Source of the DNA: Nitratireductor sp. GISD-1A_MAKvit
Lineage (GTDB): Bacteria > Pseudomonadota > Alphaproteobacteria > Rhizobiales > Rhizobiaceae
Direction of reading: 5' to 3'
Assembly (NCBI RefSeq): GCF_040819555.1
Contig: NZ_CP161919.1
Location: forward strand, 124,001-188,000
DNA length: 64,000 nt
The notes beneath the pieces were generated by a model, which made no database searches, had not been told where the DNA came from, and worked only from the letters and a program-made list of their open reading frames with translations. Each line of letters starts with the position of its first letter. Position 1 is the stretch's first letter. Position numbers and translations under genes: made by a program. Positions 26,830-35,822 of this stretch are shown one piece after another.

Positions 26830-29800
26830 GCCGTCGCCTCCGCCAGAAGTGCCGCCAGATCGTCATCGACGGAGTTGCGGCGCGGGTGCCAGAGGCCGCG
26901 CCTGCGCGCAGCGGAAAACCGCTCTGCCATGGCGCGGGCGGCGACGGGGTTTTCCGCCAGAAGAAAATCGCGCACCCGTTCATCGCCGAGATAGGCATCG
27001 AACACGGCATCGATCAGGCTGCCCGAAACCGCATCCGTGGTCTCGGCAAAGCCGATCAGCCGGTCCACCGTTTCCGTCAGTTCCGCCGCACCGCGCGGGC
27101 CGTGGCGCAACTGCCCGTCGATGAAGCGTGGATTGACCGCACGGGCGCGCACGGTGCGGGCAATGGCCTGCGCCAGCGAGCGGGCGCGCGGGCGTTCCGG
27201 ATCGGTCGTGTCGAGCACCACAAGATCGGCCTTGCCGCCCAGCGCTTCGATGGCCGCCGCAAACCCGCCGATGAAGGCCACATCCGCCGAGCCTTCGAGA
27301 ATATCGCGCCCGGCATCGTCGCCGGTGTGGATAAGCATGTCGGCCTCCGCCACCTGCCGCGCAAACGCGCCGTCTTCCCGCCGGCCTTCGCCTTCCGCGC
27401 CGCCAAACGCATAGGCGCCGGCGGCGAGATAGGCTTCGCCCAGCTCGGCGCGTTCCTGCCAGTCTCCGCGCGCAAGCTTTTCTTCCGGCCCCGCGCCATA
27501 GGTGCCGGGAGCAGAGCCGAAAATGCGCGCCGGAGCCTTGCCGGCCTTCCGCGCGGCGGCGGCAAGCGGGTTTTCGCTGTCGTCCTCGTCGCGCGCGGCC
27601 ACGGCGGCAACCGCCGTATCGAGAAGCGCGATCTGGGTGGGGAACATGTCGCGAAACAGGCCGGAAATGCGCCACGTCACGTCGATGCGCGGGCGGCCAA
27701 GGCTGGCCGGCGGCAGCACTTCAATGCCCGTCACGCGCCCCGTCGCCTGATCCCATTGCGGCCGGCAGCCCATCAGCGCCAGACCCTGTGCGATCTCCTC
27801 GCCGCCAGTGCGCAGGCTCGCGCTGCCCCACAGGTCGAGAACGAGTGAGCGCGGCCAGTCGCCGTGCTCCTGCAGATAGCCGCGCACGGCCTCATCCGCC
27901 GCCATCCCGCCCAGTGCGGTTGCGGTTGGCGTGGGCAGGGTTCGCGGATCGGCGGTGAAAATGTTGCGGCCGGTCGGCAAAACATCGGTACGCCCCCGCG
28001 CGGGCGCGCCGGAGGGGCCGGGAGCAATGTGTCGGGCATCGAGTGCGGCCAGAAGCGCGCGCTTTTCGCTCTCCGCGCAGGCGCTGCGTTCAGGCGCTTC
28101 ATCCGTGCCGCTGCCCCGGCCATAGATGTGCAGCCCGTCCTTGATGGCGAAATCTTTCAGATCACAGAGCCAGGCGTCGATCTGCATCAGCGCCGCATCC
28201 GTGTCGCCCGTGTCCTCCACGCCGGCATCGCGGGTGAGGCCGGTGCGCTCAGCGGTTTCCACGATCAGCTTTGCCAGCCGGTCGCGGCGGCGGCGGTCGA
28301 GCCCGTCGGCCTGCGCATATTCATCCACCAGCCGTTCCAGCTCCTGCTGGTCTTCAGAAAGCCCGGCACCCGCCAGCGGCGGTGTCAAATGCCCGAGCGT
28401 GATGGCACCAATGCGGCGCTTGGCCTGCGCGGCTTCCCCCGGATTGCTGACGATGAAGGGATAGACCACCGGCAGCGCACCGGCGACGATTTCGGGGAAA
28501 CAGGTTTCCGTCAGCGCCACGGTCTTGCCCGGCAGCCATTCCAGCGTGCCATGCGCGCCCACATGGATCAGCGCGTGAGCCTGGAGCCGCTCCCGCATCC
28601 ACTGGCCGAAAGCGACGAGTGCATGGCGCGGCGCAAGCGTCGGGTCATGATAGTCGACGCGGCGGTCTGCCGAGCGTCCCCGATCCGGCGCAAGCGCCAC
28701 GGTGATATTGCCGAACCGCGCCGCGCGGAACGGAAAGACGCCATCCTCCGTGTCGTCGTTCGCCGGCCCCCAGGTGGCCAGCAGCTTCTCGCGCGCCTCC
28801 TCAGGCAGTGCATCGAAGGCATTGTGATAGTCTTCCAGCGATAATCGCTCGGAGGGCTGTTCCAGTCGCTGCATCAGTGCGCGCGGTGTCTCCGGAACAC
28901 CGGCAACCGCATACCCCGCCGCACCAAGATCATGCAGCATGGCGAGCACGCTCGACGGCACGTCCAGCCCCACCGCATAGCCGGTGCGGCCGGGTGCGCT
29001 CGGATAATCCGGGATCAGGATGACAATCCGGCGTTCGGCTTTTGGTGTTCGGGCAAGTTTCAGATGCGCCGCGATCCTTGCCGCCACCTGCCTGATGCGC
29101 GCGGGTTCCGGCCGGTTGCGCTGAACGCCGAAGGACAGCCCCTCGTCCAGCGCCGCCTCGTCCTTGAACGAAATCGCACCGGCCATCAGCCGACCATCGA
29201 GTTCCGGCAGCACCACATGCATGGCGAGGTCCGCCGGGGCGAGGCCGCGCTGGCCTTCCTGCCACGCCTCGCGCCGCGTGGTGGCGGTGACCACCTGAAA
29301 GACCGGCACGCCAAAGCTGTCGAACAGTGTTTTTTCGCCGGGCTCCGCGCCGCTGGAAAAGGCCGTGGCGGTGATGAGCGCCTGTGGTTTCATTGCCTCC
29401 ACGGCATCCCGCACGAAATCAGAGGCAACCGGATCACGCAGGCTGGAGACGAAAACGGGAATGGCGCACAACCCCTGTTCCTCAAGCGCCTCCACCAGCG
29501 CGTCGATGGGCGCGACATCGCTGGCGAGCAGCATGGAACGGTAGAAGAGGATTGGCACGACAGGCCTGTCGGCATTCGTACTGGCCGAGAAGAAGCCAGC
29601 CTCCACAATGCCGTGGCCCGGTGCATAGAAGCCTGCCTTGGCGACCGGTTCCGCTTCCGGCGCTTCGAGCTCCCACCCCGCAAGGCGCGCAAGCTGCCAG
29701 GTCAGCGCGCGCATATTGTCCGGCCCGCCCTCGCGGAAACAGGCAAGCAACGCCGCGCGCGCTTCCGGCGAAACGGTGGATCGTTCGGCAAGGCGCGGGT

Positions 29801-30164
29801 CGTCCTCATGGCATTCGCCGGGAAGCAGCGCCAGCGCGATGCCCTTGTCTCGCGCAAGCTCTGCCAGCCGGTCGCAGCCATAGCGCCACCACTCATAGCC
29901 ACCCAGCACCCGCACCAGAATGGTGCGGGCATGCGCTGCCGTGTTGTCGATCCACAGATCGACAGACATGGGGTGTCTGAGGTCACGCAAGGCGGCGAGG
30001 CGCAGCGAGGGCAGGGCCTCGCGGCTCCCCTGCCATGCAGAGGCGATCCCCGCCAGATCGCTGTCGGTAAACGACAGCGCAACCATGTCCGCCGGCGACT
30101 GCTGCAGATCGACAGGCTCGATCAGATCGTCGAGTGAGGCGGTGGTGGTGGCGAGGATGTGCAT
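26826..30164 (-). CDS. cobN: Cobaltochelatase large subunit
   Basis: A 1112-residue CobN, the subunit that binds hydrogenobyrinic acid a,c-diamide and inserts cobalt with the CobST motor. Marks include HVGAHGTLEWLPGK (about 530), YPFIVSNPGEAAQAKRRIGAITLGHL and HTGDDAGRDILEGSADVAFIGGFAAA. It is shorter than the roughly 1275-residue P. denitrificans protein, with no frame break visible. cobS and cobT-type chelatase subunits are not in the window and must lie elsewhere. Starts five bases after the repaired cobW stop. Confidence 0.94.
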   Translation of the reverse strand: MHILATTTASLDDLIEPVDLQQSPADMVALSFTDSDLAGIASAWQGSREALPSLRLAALRDLRHPMSVDLWIDNTAAHARTILVRVLGGYEWWRYGCDRLAELARDKGIALALLPGECHEDDPRLAERSTVSPEARAALLACFREGGPDNMRALTWQLARLAGWELEAPEAEPVAKAGFYAPGHGIVEAGFFSASTNADRPVVPILFYRSMLLASDVAPIDALVEALEEQGLCAIPVFVSSLRDPVASDFVRDAVEAMKPQALITATAFSSGAEPGEKTLFDSFGVPVFQVVTATTRREAWQEGQRGLAPADLAMHVVLPELDGRLMAGAISFKDEAALDEGLSFGVQRNRPEPARIRQVAARIAAHLKLARTPKAERRIVILIPDYPSAPGRTGYAVGLDVPSSVLAMLHDLGAAGYAVAGVPETPRALMQRLEQPSERLSLEDYHNAFDALPEEAREKLLATWGPANDDTEDGVFPFRAARFGNITVALAPDRGRSADRRVDYHDPTLAPRHALVAFGQWMRERLQAHALIHVGAHGTLEWLPGKTVALTETCFPEIVAGALPVVYPFIVSNPGEAAQAKRRIGAITLGHLTPPLAGAGLSEDQQELERLVDEYAQADGLDRRRRDRLAKLIVETAERTGLTRDAGVEDTGDTDAALMQIDAWLCDLKDFAIKDGLHIYGRGSGTDEAPERSACAESEKRALLAALDARHIAPGPSGAPARGRTDVLPTGRNIFTADPRTLPTPTATALGGMAADEAVRGYLQEHGDWPRSLVLDLWGSASLRTGGEEIAQGLALMGCRPQWDQATGRVTGIEVLPPASLGRPRIDVTWRISGLFRDMFPTQIALLDTAVAAVAARDEDDSENPLAAAARKAGKAPARIFGSAPGTYGAGPEEKLARGDWQERAELGEAYLAAGAYAFGGAEGEGRREDGAFARQVAEADMLIHTGDDAGRDILEGSADVAFIGGFAAAIEALGGKADLVVLDTTDPERPRARSLAQAIARTVRARAVNPRFIDGQLRHGPRGAAELTETVDRLIGFAETTDAVSGSLIDAVFDAYLGDERVRDFLLAENPVAARAMAERFSAARRRGLWHPRRNSVDDDLAALLAEATA

Positions 30165-30168
30165 CGGG

Positions 30169-31207
30169 TCAGGCCGTCAACAGGCTCTCGATACGCGCGC
30201 GGTCGATGCCCTTGAGGCCGATCACCACGAGCCGCGTTTCGGCGGCTTCGCCGGCCTTCCACGGACGGTCATAGTGGTGCGAGACGCGCGGGGCCGACCG
30301 CCTGCACCTGCAGGCGCATGGGCTTGCCCTTCACATGGGCGAACCCCTTGAGCCGCAAAACCTCACCGGTTTCCACCGCCGCATTGACCCGCGCTTCCAG
30401 TTCCTCGGGGTGCAGCACCGGCGGCAGATCCACAACGAATGTGTCGAAATCGTCATGTTCGTGGTCATGCGGGTCGTCGTGATGCGTCTTGCGGTTTTCG
30501 ATGTCGTCTTCCACCGCGAGCCCGAGACCGAGCAACAGCGCCGGGTCCACCTTGCCATGAGCGCTCGGCACGATCTGCACATTGCGCGACAGATGGCTTT
30601 CGACGCGGGCGCGGGCGCGCTCGTTGCCTTCCGCGTCCAGAAGGTCGCTCTTGGACAAGACGATCAGATCGGCGCAGGCCACCTGATCGTCGAACACCTC
30701 TTCCACCGGATCATCATGGTCGAGCGTTTCGTCCGCCGCGCGCTGCGCGGCAAGTGCATCCATGTCGTTCGCCACCTGACCGTCTGCCAGCGCCGGCCCG
30801 TCCACCACGGCAATCACGCCATCGACCGTCACGCGGTTCTTGATCGCCGGCCACTGGAAGGCCTGCACCAGCGGCTTGGGCAAAGCGAGGCCCGAGGTCT
30901 CGATCAGGATGTGATCCACCTTCGGTTCGCGGGCGAGGATCTGGTCGAGGGCCGGAACGAAATCATCGGCCACGGTGCAGCAGATGCAGCCATTGGCCAG
31001 TTCCAGAACGTTCTCCTCGGGGCAGGTGTCGAGCCCGCAGCCTTTCAGCACCTCGCCATCGACGCCGGCATCGCCGAATTCGTTGACGATGATGGCAAGC
31101 CGCTTGCCCTTGGTGTTCTCCAGCACATTGCGAATGAGCGTCGTCTTGCCGGCGCCGAGAAAGCCGGTCACGACGGTGCAGGGCACACGATTGAAGCTCG
31201 TGGTCAT
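30169..31207 (-). CDS. cobW: CobW, COG0523 GTPase of cobalamin synthesis (one +1 frameshift)
   Basis: A G3E GTPase thought to deliver cobalt to the CobNST chelatase. Walker A is [13 protein letters not shown] (about 13-25), the metal motif is CICC in NGCICCTVADD, and a His/Asp-rich loop (HHDDPHDHEHDD, about 238-249) probably binds metal. As read, the protein stops after VGPARLAPL. Removing one base of GGGG at 30290-30293 restores VGPRVSHHYDRPWKAGEAAE and a tail ending IESLLTA at the TGA at 30169, about 345 residues, directly before cobN. The start overlaps the stop of a small upstream frame. Confidence 0.9.
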
Positions 31208-31341
31208 AAGATATCCTTCAGATGGAGCGTGGTGAATGCGGGGATGCGGGTGAGGGGCACGCAAGCCGTTTCAGGCCGCGTACTGGCAGAGACACCATGA
31301 ATGGTCGGGAGATCGCGCGCGGTGGCGCTGTCGGCAGTCAC
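31204..31341 (-). CDS. Possible 45-residue leader protein between the riboswitch and cobW
   Basis: A small open frame with a GTG start (31341) and a strong AAGGAG eight bases upstream. It reads VTADSATARDLPTIHGVSAS at its start, continues without stops through 45 codons, and ends in a TGA that overlaps the cobW ATG (TTATGACC). cobW itself has a poor RBS in this position, so ribosomes finishing the leader may restart on cobW. I do not recognise the sequence. It could be a real small gene or only a coupling device; nothing in it indicates a function. Confidence 0.42.
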   Translation of the reverse strand: MTADSATARDLPTIHGVSASTRPETACVPLTRIPAFTTLHLKDIL

Positions 31342-31389
31342 AATGCACACTCCTTGCCCGGGACACCCGCCAGGCGGTCAGGATTTCAT

Positions 31390-31560
31390 TTTCAGACGGC
31401 AGGTTTCCTGGCTCACGGGTCGCTGCGCTCTCCAGCCTTCCCAGGGCGTTGCCCCAGTGGCGTGTCAGGTGCGCTCTCCGCTTACAGTTGCGGGGACAGC
31501 TGCGGCATTGGGCAAGGCCCGCACCGCATTCCCTCTTAGCCTCCTCCCTTGAGGGAAGAG
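31390..31560 (-). promoter_or_regulatory. Cobalamin riboswitch upstream of cobW
   Basis: Read on the leftward strand, the conserved elements appear in order: CCCCGCAACTGTAAGCGG, then GCCACTG, CTGGGAAGGC, GACCCGTGAG and the B12 box GAGCCAGGAAACCTGCC (31414-31398). It should lower expression of the cobW-N-G-H-I-J run when adenosylcobalamin is plentiful. About 50 bases separate the B12 box from the small leader frame. Confidence 0.95.
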
Positions 31561-31644
31561 GACCGTCTATCGCGCATTTACGGCTCGCCCGCCGCGTCTG
31601 TCAATGCGGGCAACAAAGCGATTGCGGGTCTCGGCTTTTCTTGT

Positions 31645-31848
31645 ATGCTCCGGCTGCTGTTGGTTCCGCGCAAGCGGACCAGAGGGAACATGGTGCGGCG
31701 CTCAAGCGCCAAGGCCATGGCTGCCCCCGCAACTGTAAGCGGTGAGCGTTTTCCTGATCGCCACTGAGGCATGATGCCTTGGGAAGGCTGGAAAACGCTT
31801 CGACCCGTGAGCCAGGAAACCTGCCGACAGCCTGAAAGAAACACCGCA
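31645..31848 (+). promoter_or_regulatory. Cobalamin riboswitch upstream of the HupE/UreJ-like transporter
   Basis: Rightward-reading copy with GCCCCCGCAACTGTAAGCGG, CGCCACTGAGGC, CTTGGGAAGGCTGG, GACCCGTGAG and the B12 box GAGCCAGGAAACCTGCC near 31810-31826. It ends about 30 bases before the ATG at 31878, so it can mask the GGGGAAAGG RBS. It is back to back with the leftward copy at 31390-31560. Confidence 0.95.
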
Positions 31849-31877
31849 TCCCTCGGGTGGAGGGGAAAGGACCAGAC

Positions 31878-32498
31878 ATGACCGCGCGTATCGCACGCAT
31901 TTTTTCCGCATTCGTTTTTGCATCGCTCTTCGCAACCAGCGCCAAGGCCCATCACGCCATGGACGGAGAGACACCCACAACCCTTTATGAGGGGCTGGTT
32001 TCGGGGCTCGCCCATCCCGTGATCGGGCTTGACCATCTCGCTTTCATCGTTGCCGCCGGCCTCATTGCCGCTGTCGCCGGCATGAGCCTTTTCGCGCCGC
32101 TGCTCTTCGTCGCCGGTTCGCTCATCGGCGTCGGTCTGCACCTGATGCTGCTCGATCTTCCGGCGGCGGAAATCGTCATCGCGGCAAGCGTTCTTGCCGG
32201 CGGCTGGCTGCTGGCCCGTGGACGGGCGTTGGAAAACCACATGCTCGTTTTCGCGCTGTTTCTGGTGGTCGGCGTGTTCCATGGCTATGCCTTCGGCGAG
32301 GCCATTGTCGGCAGCGAGGAGACGCCGCTGATTGCCTATCTCGCCGGCCTTGCCGCGATCCAGAGCGCCATCGCGCTTGGCGCCTATTTGCTGGTCCGTT
32401 CGCGCGGCTGGGCGGTGGAGGCCATGCAGCCCCGGCTTGCCGGTGCAGCGATCCTTGGCGTCGGCGTGACCTTCCTTGCCGGGCATCTTGTCGGCTGA
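31878..32498 (+). CDS. HupE/UreJ family transporter, probable cobalt uptake protein
   Basis: A 206-residue membrane protein. After a signal peptide ending AKAHHAMD it has about six hydrophobic helices and the HupE mark HPVIGLDHLAFIVAAG (about 45-60), with a second His motif FHGYAFGEAI. HupE/UreJ proteins move nickel or cobalt. Control by its own cobalamin riboswitch and its place ahead of cobP and cobO argue for cobalt. The start at 31878 is set by the RBS GGGGAAAGG and the signal peptide. Confidence 0.88.
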   Translation: MTARIARIFSAFVFASLFATSAKAHHAMDGETPTTLYEGLVSGLAHPVIGLDHLAFIVAAGLIAAVAGMSLFAPLLFVAGSLIGVGLHLMLLDLPAAEIVIAASVLAGGWLLARGRALENHMLVFALFLVVGVFHGYAFGEAIVGSEETPLIAYLAGLAAIQSAIALGAYLLVRSRGWAVEAMQPRLAGAAILGVGVTFLAGHLVG

Positions 32499-32513
32499 GC
32501 CGGCAAAATAGCG

Positions 32514-33032
32514 ATGCGATCCCTTCATCTCGTTCTGGGCGGCGCGCGCTCGGGCAAGAGCCGCCATGCTGAAACGCTGATCGAAGCCACGCCCGCGCCC
32601 TGGCACTACATCGCCACGGCGCAGGCCTTCGATGACGAGATGCGCGAACGCATCGCCATGCACCGCGCGCGGCGCAAGGGGGCGGTGGCGGGCGCGTGGC
32701 AGACGCACGACGCCCCGCTCGACCTGCCGGGCGTGCTCGAAAAACTGCCATCCAATGAAACGGTTCTGGTCGATTGCCTGACCCTGTGGCTCAGCAATCT
32801 CATGCTGAACGACCATGATCCGAAGCCCGTCACCGAGAGGCTTCTATCGGCACTCGCCGCAAGAGAGGGAACCACGGTTCTCGTTTCCAACGAGGTCGGC
32901 TTCGGCATCGTGCCCGAAAACGCGCTGGCGCGCCGCTTCCGCGACGAGGCGGGATTCCTGAACCAGAAAGTCGCCGCTGCCGCCGACAGCGTCACGCTGG
33001 TGGTTGCCGGCCTGCCCATGAAAGTGAAGTGA
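32514..33032 (+). CDS. cobP: Adenosylcobinamide kinase / adenosylcobinamide-phosphate guanylyltransferase
   Basis: A 172-residue bifunctional enzyme (CobU in Salmonella) of nucleotide-loop assembly. P-loop LGGARSGKSRHAE (about 8-20), ATAQAFDDEMRERIAMH with the conserved His that takes GMP (about 48), and LVDCLTLWLSNL are the marks. It lies 15 bases after the transporter and one base before cobO, so it is under the same riboswitch. Confidence 0.94.
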   Translation: MRSLHLVLGGARSGKSRHAETLIEATPAPWHYIATAQAFDDEMRERIAMHRARRKGAVAGAWQTHDAPLDLPGVLEKLPSNETVLVDCLTLWLSNLMLNDHDPKPVTERLLSALAAREGTTVLVSNEVGFGIVPENALARRFRDEAGFLNQKVAAAADSVTLVVAGLPMKVK

Positions 33033-33033
33033 C

Positions 33034-33648
33034 ATGCGAGAGATCGACACAAACCAGGCCGAGCGCCACAAGGCCAAGATGGAAAAGCGCAAGGCGGTTC
33101 AGGATGCCGAAGTGCGCGACAAGACAGTCGAGAAGGGGCTTCTGATCGTCAACACGGGGCCAGGCAAGGGCAAATCCACCGCCGCCTTCGGTCTCGCGCT
33201 GCGCATGCTCGGCCATGGCCGCCGGGTGGGTGTCGTGCAGTTCATCAAGGGTGCCTGGCATTGCGGCGAGAAGGATGCTTTTGCTGCCTTCGGCGATCAG
33301 GTCTCCTGGCACACGATGGGCGAGGGCTTCACCTGGGAAACGCAGGATCTTGAACGCGACATCGCCGCCGCCGAGCGGGCATGGGGAAAGGCCGAAGAGC
33401 TGATGGCCGATCCGACCATCGATCTGGTGGTTCTCGACGAGTTGAACATAGCGCTACGCTACGACTATCTCGATCTTGAACGCGTGGTGTCCGCACTGAC
33501 CCGGCGGCGCGAGGACCTACATGTGGTGGTGACCGGCCGCAACGCCAAGCCGCTATTGACCGAGGCCGCCGATCTCGTCACCGAAATGGGGCAGGCGAAG
33601 CATCATTTCGCCGCTGGCGTGAAAGCGCAAAAGGGTGTGGAGTTTTAG
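33034..33648 (+). CDS. cobO: Cob(I)yrinic acid a,c-diamide adenosyltransferase
   Basis: A 204-residue BtuR/CobO-type corrinoid adenosyltransferase. P-loop NTGPGKGKSTAAFGLALR (about 39-56), VGVVQFIKGAW, and LVVLDELNIALRYDYLD near 135-150. It attaches the 5'-deoxyadenosyl group to the reduced cobalt. The N-terminal helix (MREIDTNQAERHKAKMEKRK) is normal for the family. Confidence 0.95.
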   Translation: MREIDTNQAERHKAKMEKRKAVQDAEVRDKTVEKGLLIVNTGPGKGKSTAAFGLALRMLGHGRRVGVVQFIKGAWHCGEKDAFAAFGDQVSWHTMGEGFTWETQDLERDIAAAERAWGKAEELMADPTIDLVVLDELNIALRYDYLDLERVVSALTRRREDLHVVVTGRNAKPLLTEAADLVTEMGQAKHHFAAGVKAQKGVEF

Positions 33649-33668
33649 GACACGCTGCAGTGACGCAG

Positions 33669-33785
33669 TGCGTGGTTCGACAAGCTCACCATGAGGGACG
33701 GGAGTGGCTGCAAACACGTTCTACGTGTTCGTGAACAGGCTTGCGGGATACCACATCCCTCATGGTGAGCTTGTCGAACCACGCA
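33669..33785. repeat. Inverted repeat with perfect 30-base arms between convergent cobO and cobD
   Basis: Arm 33669-33698 (starts TGCGTGGTTCGACAAGCT) is the exact reverse complement of arm 33756-33785 (ends AGCTTGTCGAACCACGCA). The 57-base loop holds a smaller dyad, AACACG-ttcta-CGTGTT. The arms share the TTCGACAAGCTCA word with the repeat at 15623-15738, so it belongs to a dispersed family. It may act as a terminator for both genes. Confidence 0.85.
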
Positions 33786-33814
33786 CAACGCTGTTGCCAT
33801 GAAATGACGTGCGA

Positions 33815-34783
33815 TCAGAATACCAAAAACCAAAGCCCAGCCGCCACCGCCACAAGCCCGATCAAGAGCCCGTCTGCAATCCGGTAGAGCGCAAGCGCAC
33901 GGCGGATATCCCCGGCATTGGCCGCGCGACGGCCGCCTTCGCCCATCACCGCATCGTCCACCACTTCGCCGCCATAGCGGCGCGGGCCGGCAAGGGCGAG
34001 GCCGAGCGCGCCCGCCATGGCCGCTTCCGGCCAGCCGGCATTGGGCGAGCGATGGTGGCGCGCATCGCGGCGCACCGCGCGCCATGCCGCTCCAGCCGAG
34101 GCGTCGCGCATGAAGAACGCGGCACAGACAAAGAGAAGCGCCGTCAGCCGCGAAGCCGGCAGGTTGATCAGATCGTCAAAACGCGCCGCCGCCCAGCCGA
34201 AATGAAGATGCCGCGCGCTCCTGTGCCCGATCATCGAATCGGCCGTGTTCGCGGTCTTGTAGATGGCGCCGCCCGCCAGCCCGCCAACCGCCAGCCAGAA
34301 CACAGGCGCAACCACGCCGTCGGAGCAGTTTTCGGCAAGGCTTTCAATGGCCGCGCGCGAAACGCCGGCCTCGTCAAGGCTTTCGGGATCGCGGCCGACG
34401 ATCTGCGAAACCGCTCTTCGACCCTCGGGAAGCCCGCCGGTGTCGAGCCCGTCCGCCACCGCTTTCACATGGGCGGCGAGGCTTCTTTGGGCGATCAGAG
34501 AGCTGCCCACAAGCGCGGCGACCACCAGCCCCACCCAGCCGGAAAGGCCGGTCTGGATCAACCAGCCGGCAAGACCTGCGAGCACGAGAATGCCCGCCAG
34601 CGCCAGCGCGCCAATCATGCGGCGCGCACCGGGCGAAAGGGTTTCGATATTGCATCGCGCGTCCGCCAGCGCGATAAGACGACCGATCCAGGTGACGGGA
34701 TGACCGATCAGGCGAAAGAGCCGCTGCGGATAGCCGATGGCGAGTTCCACCAGCATGGATGAAAGGGCGATCAGAATGGACAT
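33815..34783 (-). CDS. cobD: Adenosylcobinamide-phosphate synthase
   Basis: A 322-residue integral membrane CbiB/CobD enzyme that attaches the aminopropanol (phosphate) arm to adenosylcobyric acid. Marks: HPVTWIGRLIAL (about 28-39), ESLAENCSDGVVAPVFWLAVGG (about 147-168) and YKTANTADSMIGHR. The ATG at 34783 lies inside the start region of the divergent cobC gene. Confidence 0.94.
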   Translation of the reverse strand: MSILIALSSMLVELAIGYPQRLFRLIGHPVTWIGRLIALADARCNIETLSPGARRMIGALALAGILVLAGLAGWLIQTGLSGWVGLVVAALVGSSLIAQRSLAAHVKAVADGLDTGGLPEGRRAVSQIVGRDPESLDEAGVSRAAIESLAENCSDGVVAPVFWLAVGGLAGGAIYKTANTADSMIGHRSARHLHFGWAAARFDDLINLPASRLTALLFVCAAFFMRDASAGAAWRAVRRDARHHRSPNAGWPEAAMAGALGLALAGPRRYGGEVVDDAVMGEGGRRAANAGDIRRALALYRIADGLLIGLVAVAAGLWFLVF

Positions 34784-35822
34784 CGGGCCTCGACTGGCTG
34801 ACCGGGCTGCGGACAGGGTGACCGATCACGGCGGCAGTCTCGTTCAGGCTTCGACGCTCTTTCCGAATGCGCCCACGCCCTTTCTCGACCTGTCCACCGG
34901 CATCAACCCGAACCCCTATCCTTTTTCGCCGTTCCCTGCCAGCGCCGTCGAGCGCCTGCCCGAAGAGGCAGACATCGCCGCCCTGACCGAGCGAGCCGCC
35001 GCATATTATGGCGCGCCGTCTGCGGCCAACGTCATCGCCGCGCCGGGAACCCAGCTTCTCCTGCCGCTGGTCGCCTCGCTTCTGGCGCCCGGGGCGGCGC
35101 GCATTCTCGGCCCCACCTATGCCGAACACGCGCGCGCCGCCGCACTCGCCGGCCACGCGGTCGAAGAGGTGGAGCGCTTCGACGCGCTTCATGGTGCGCC
35201 GCTTGCGGTGGTGGTCAATCCAAACAATCCCGACGGGCGGCTGCTAAGCCGCAGAGACCTTCTCGATCTCGCGGAAAACCTGCGCCTCCATGGCGGGGTT
35301 CTGGTGGTCGATGAGGCCTTCATGGATGTCGGCCCTCAGGCCGAAAGCATCGCCGGCGACGTGGACGCCGGCAACCTCGTCGTGCTGCGCTCGTTCGGAA
35401 AGTTTTTTGGCCTGGCGGGTCTGCGTCTGGGCTTCGCACTTGCTTCGGCGGAGCTTGCGCAGAAACTTTCCGCATGGCTCGGCCCGTGGGCCGTCGCGGG
35501 TCCTGCGCTCCATGCGGGCCTCGAAGCGCTCGCCGACCGCGACTGGCAGAGCGCCATGCGGCGTGATCTCATCAAGGCGCGCATACGTCTCGATGCCCTT
35601 TTCAACGACGCAGGGCTAACGATCGAAGCCGGCACCGATCTCTTCCGCTTCCTGCGCCATCCCCGCGCGGCAGGGCTGTTCGATCATCTGGGCCGCAATG
35701 GCATTCTCGTTCGGCGTTTCGCCGGCCGTCCCGATTGCCTGCGCATCGGCCTGCCGGGAGACGAACAGGGCTTCGAGCGCCTTGGCATGGCGCTGGAAAG
35801 CTGGGCCGGGAGCGGCCGGTAA
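34776..35822 (+). CDS. cobC: Threonine-phosphate decarboxylase
   Basis: A 348-residue PLP enzyme of aminotransferase class I/II that yields aminopropanol phosphate for the nucleotide-loop arm. Marks: LDLSTGINPNPYPF, VVVNPNNPDGRLLSR, VVDEAFMDV and the PLP Lys in RSFGKFFGLAGLRLGF (about 220). The ATG at 34776 has AAGGGCG eight bases upstream and overlaps the divergent cobD start by eight bases; two longer starts exist at 34737 and 34755. Confidence 0.92.
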   Translation: MDIGPRLADRAADRVTDHGGSLVQASTLFPNAPTPFLDLSTGINPNPYPFSPFPASAVERLPEEADIAALTERAAAYYGAPSAANVIAAPGTQLLLPLVASLLAPGAARILGPTYAEHARAAALAGHAVEEVERFDALHGAPLAVVVNPNNPDGRLLSRRDLLDLAENLRLHGGVLVVDEAFMDVGPQAESIAGDVDAGNLVVLRSFGKFFGLAGLRLGFALASAELAQKLSAWLGPWAVAGPALHAGLEALADRDWQSAMRRDLIKARIRLDALFNDAGLTIEAGTDLFRFLRHPRAAGLFDHLGRNGILVRRFAGRPDCLRIGLPGDEQGFERLGMALESWAGSGR

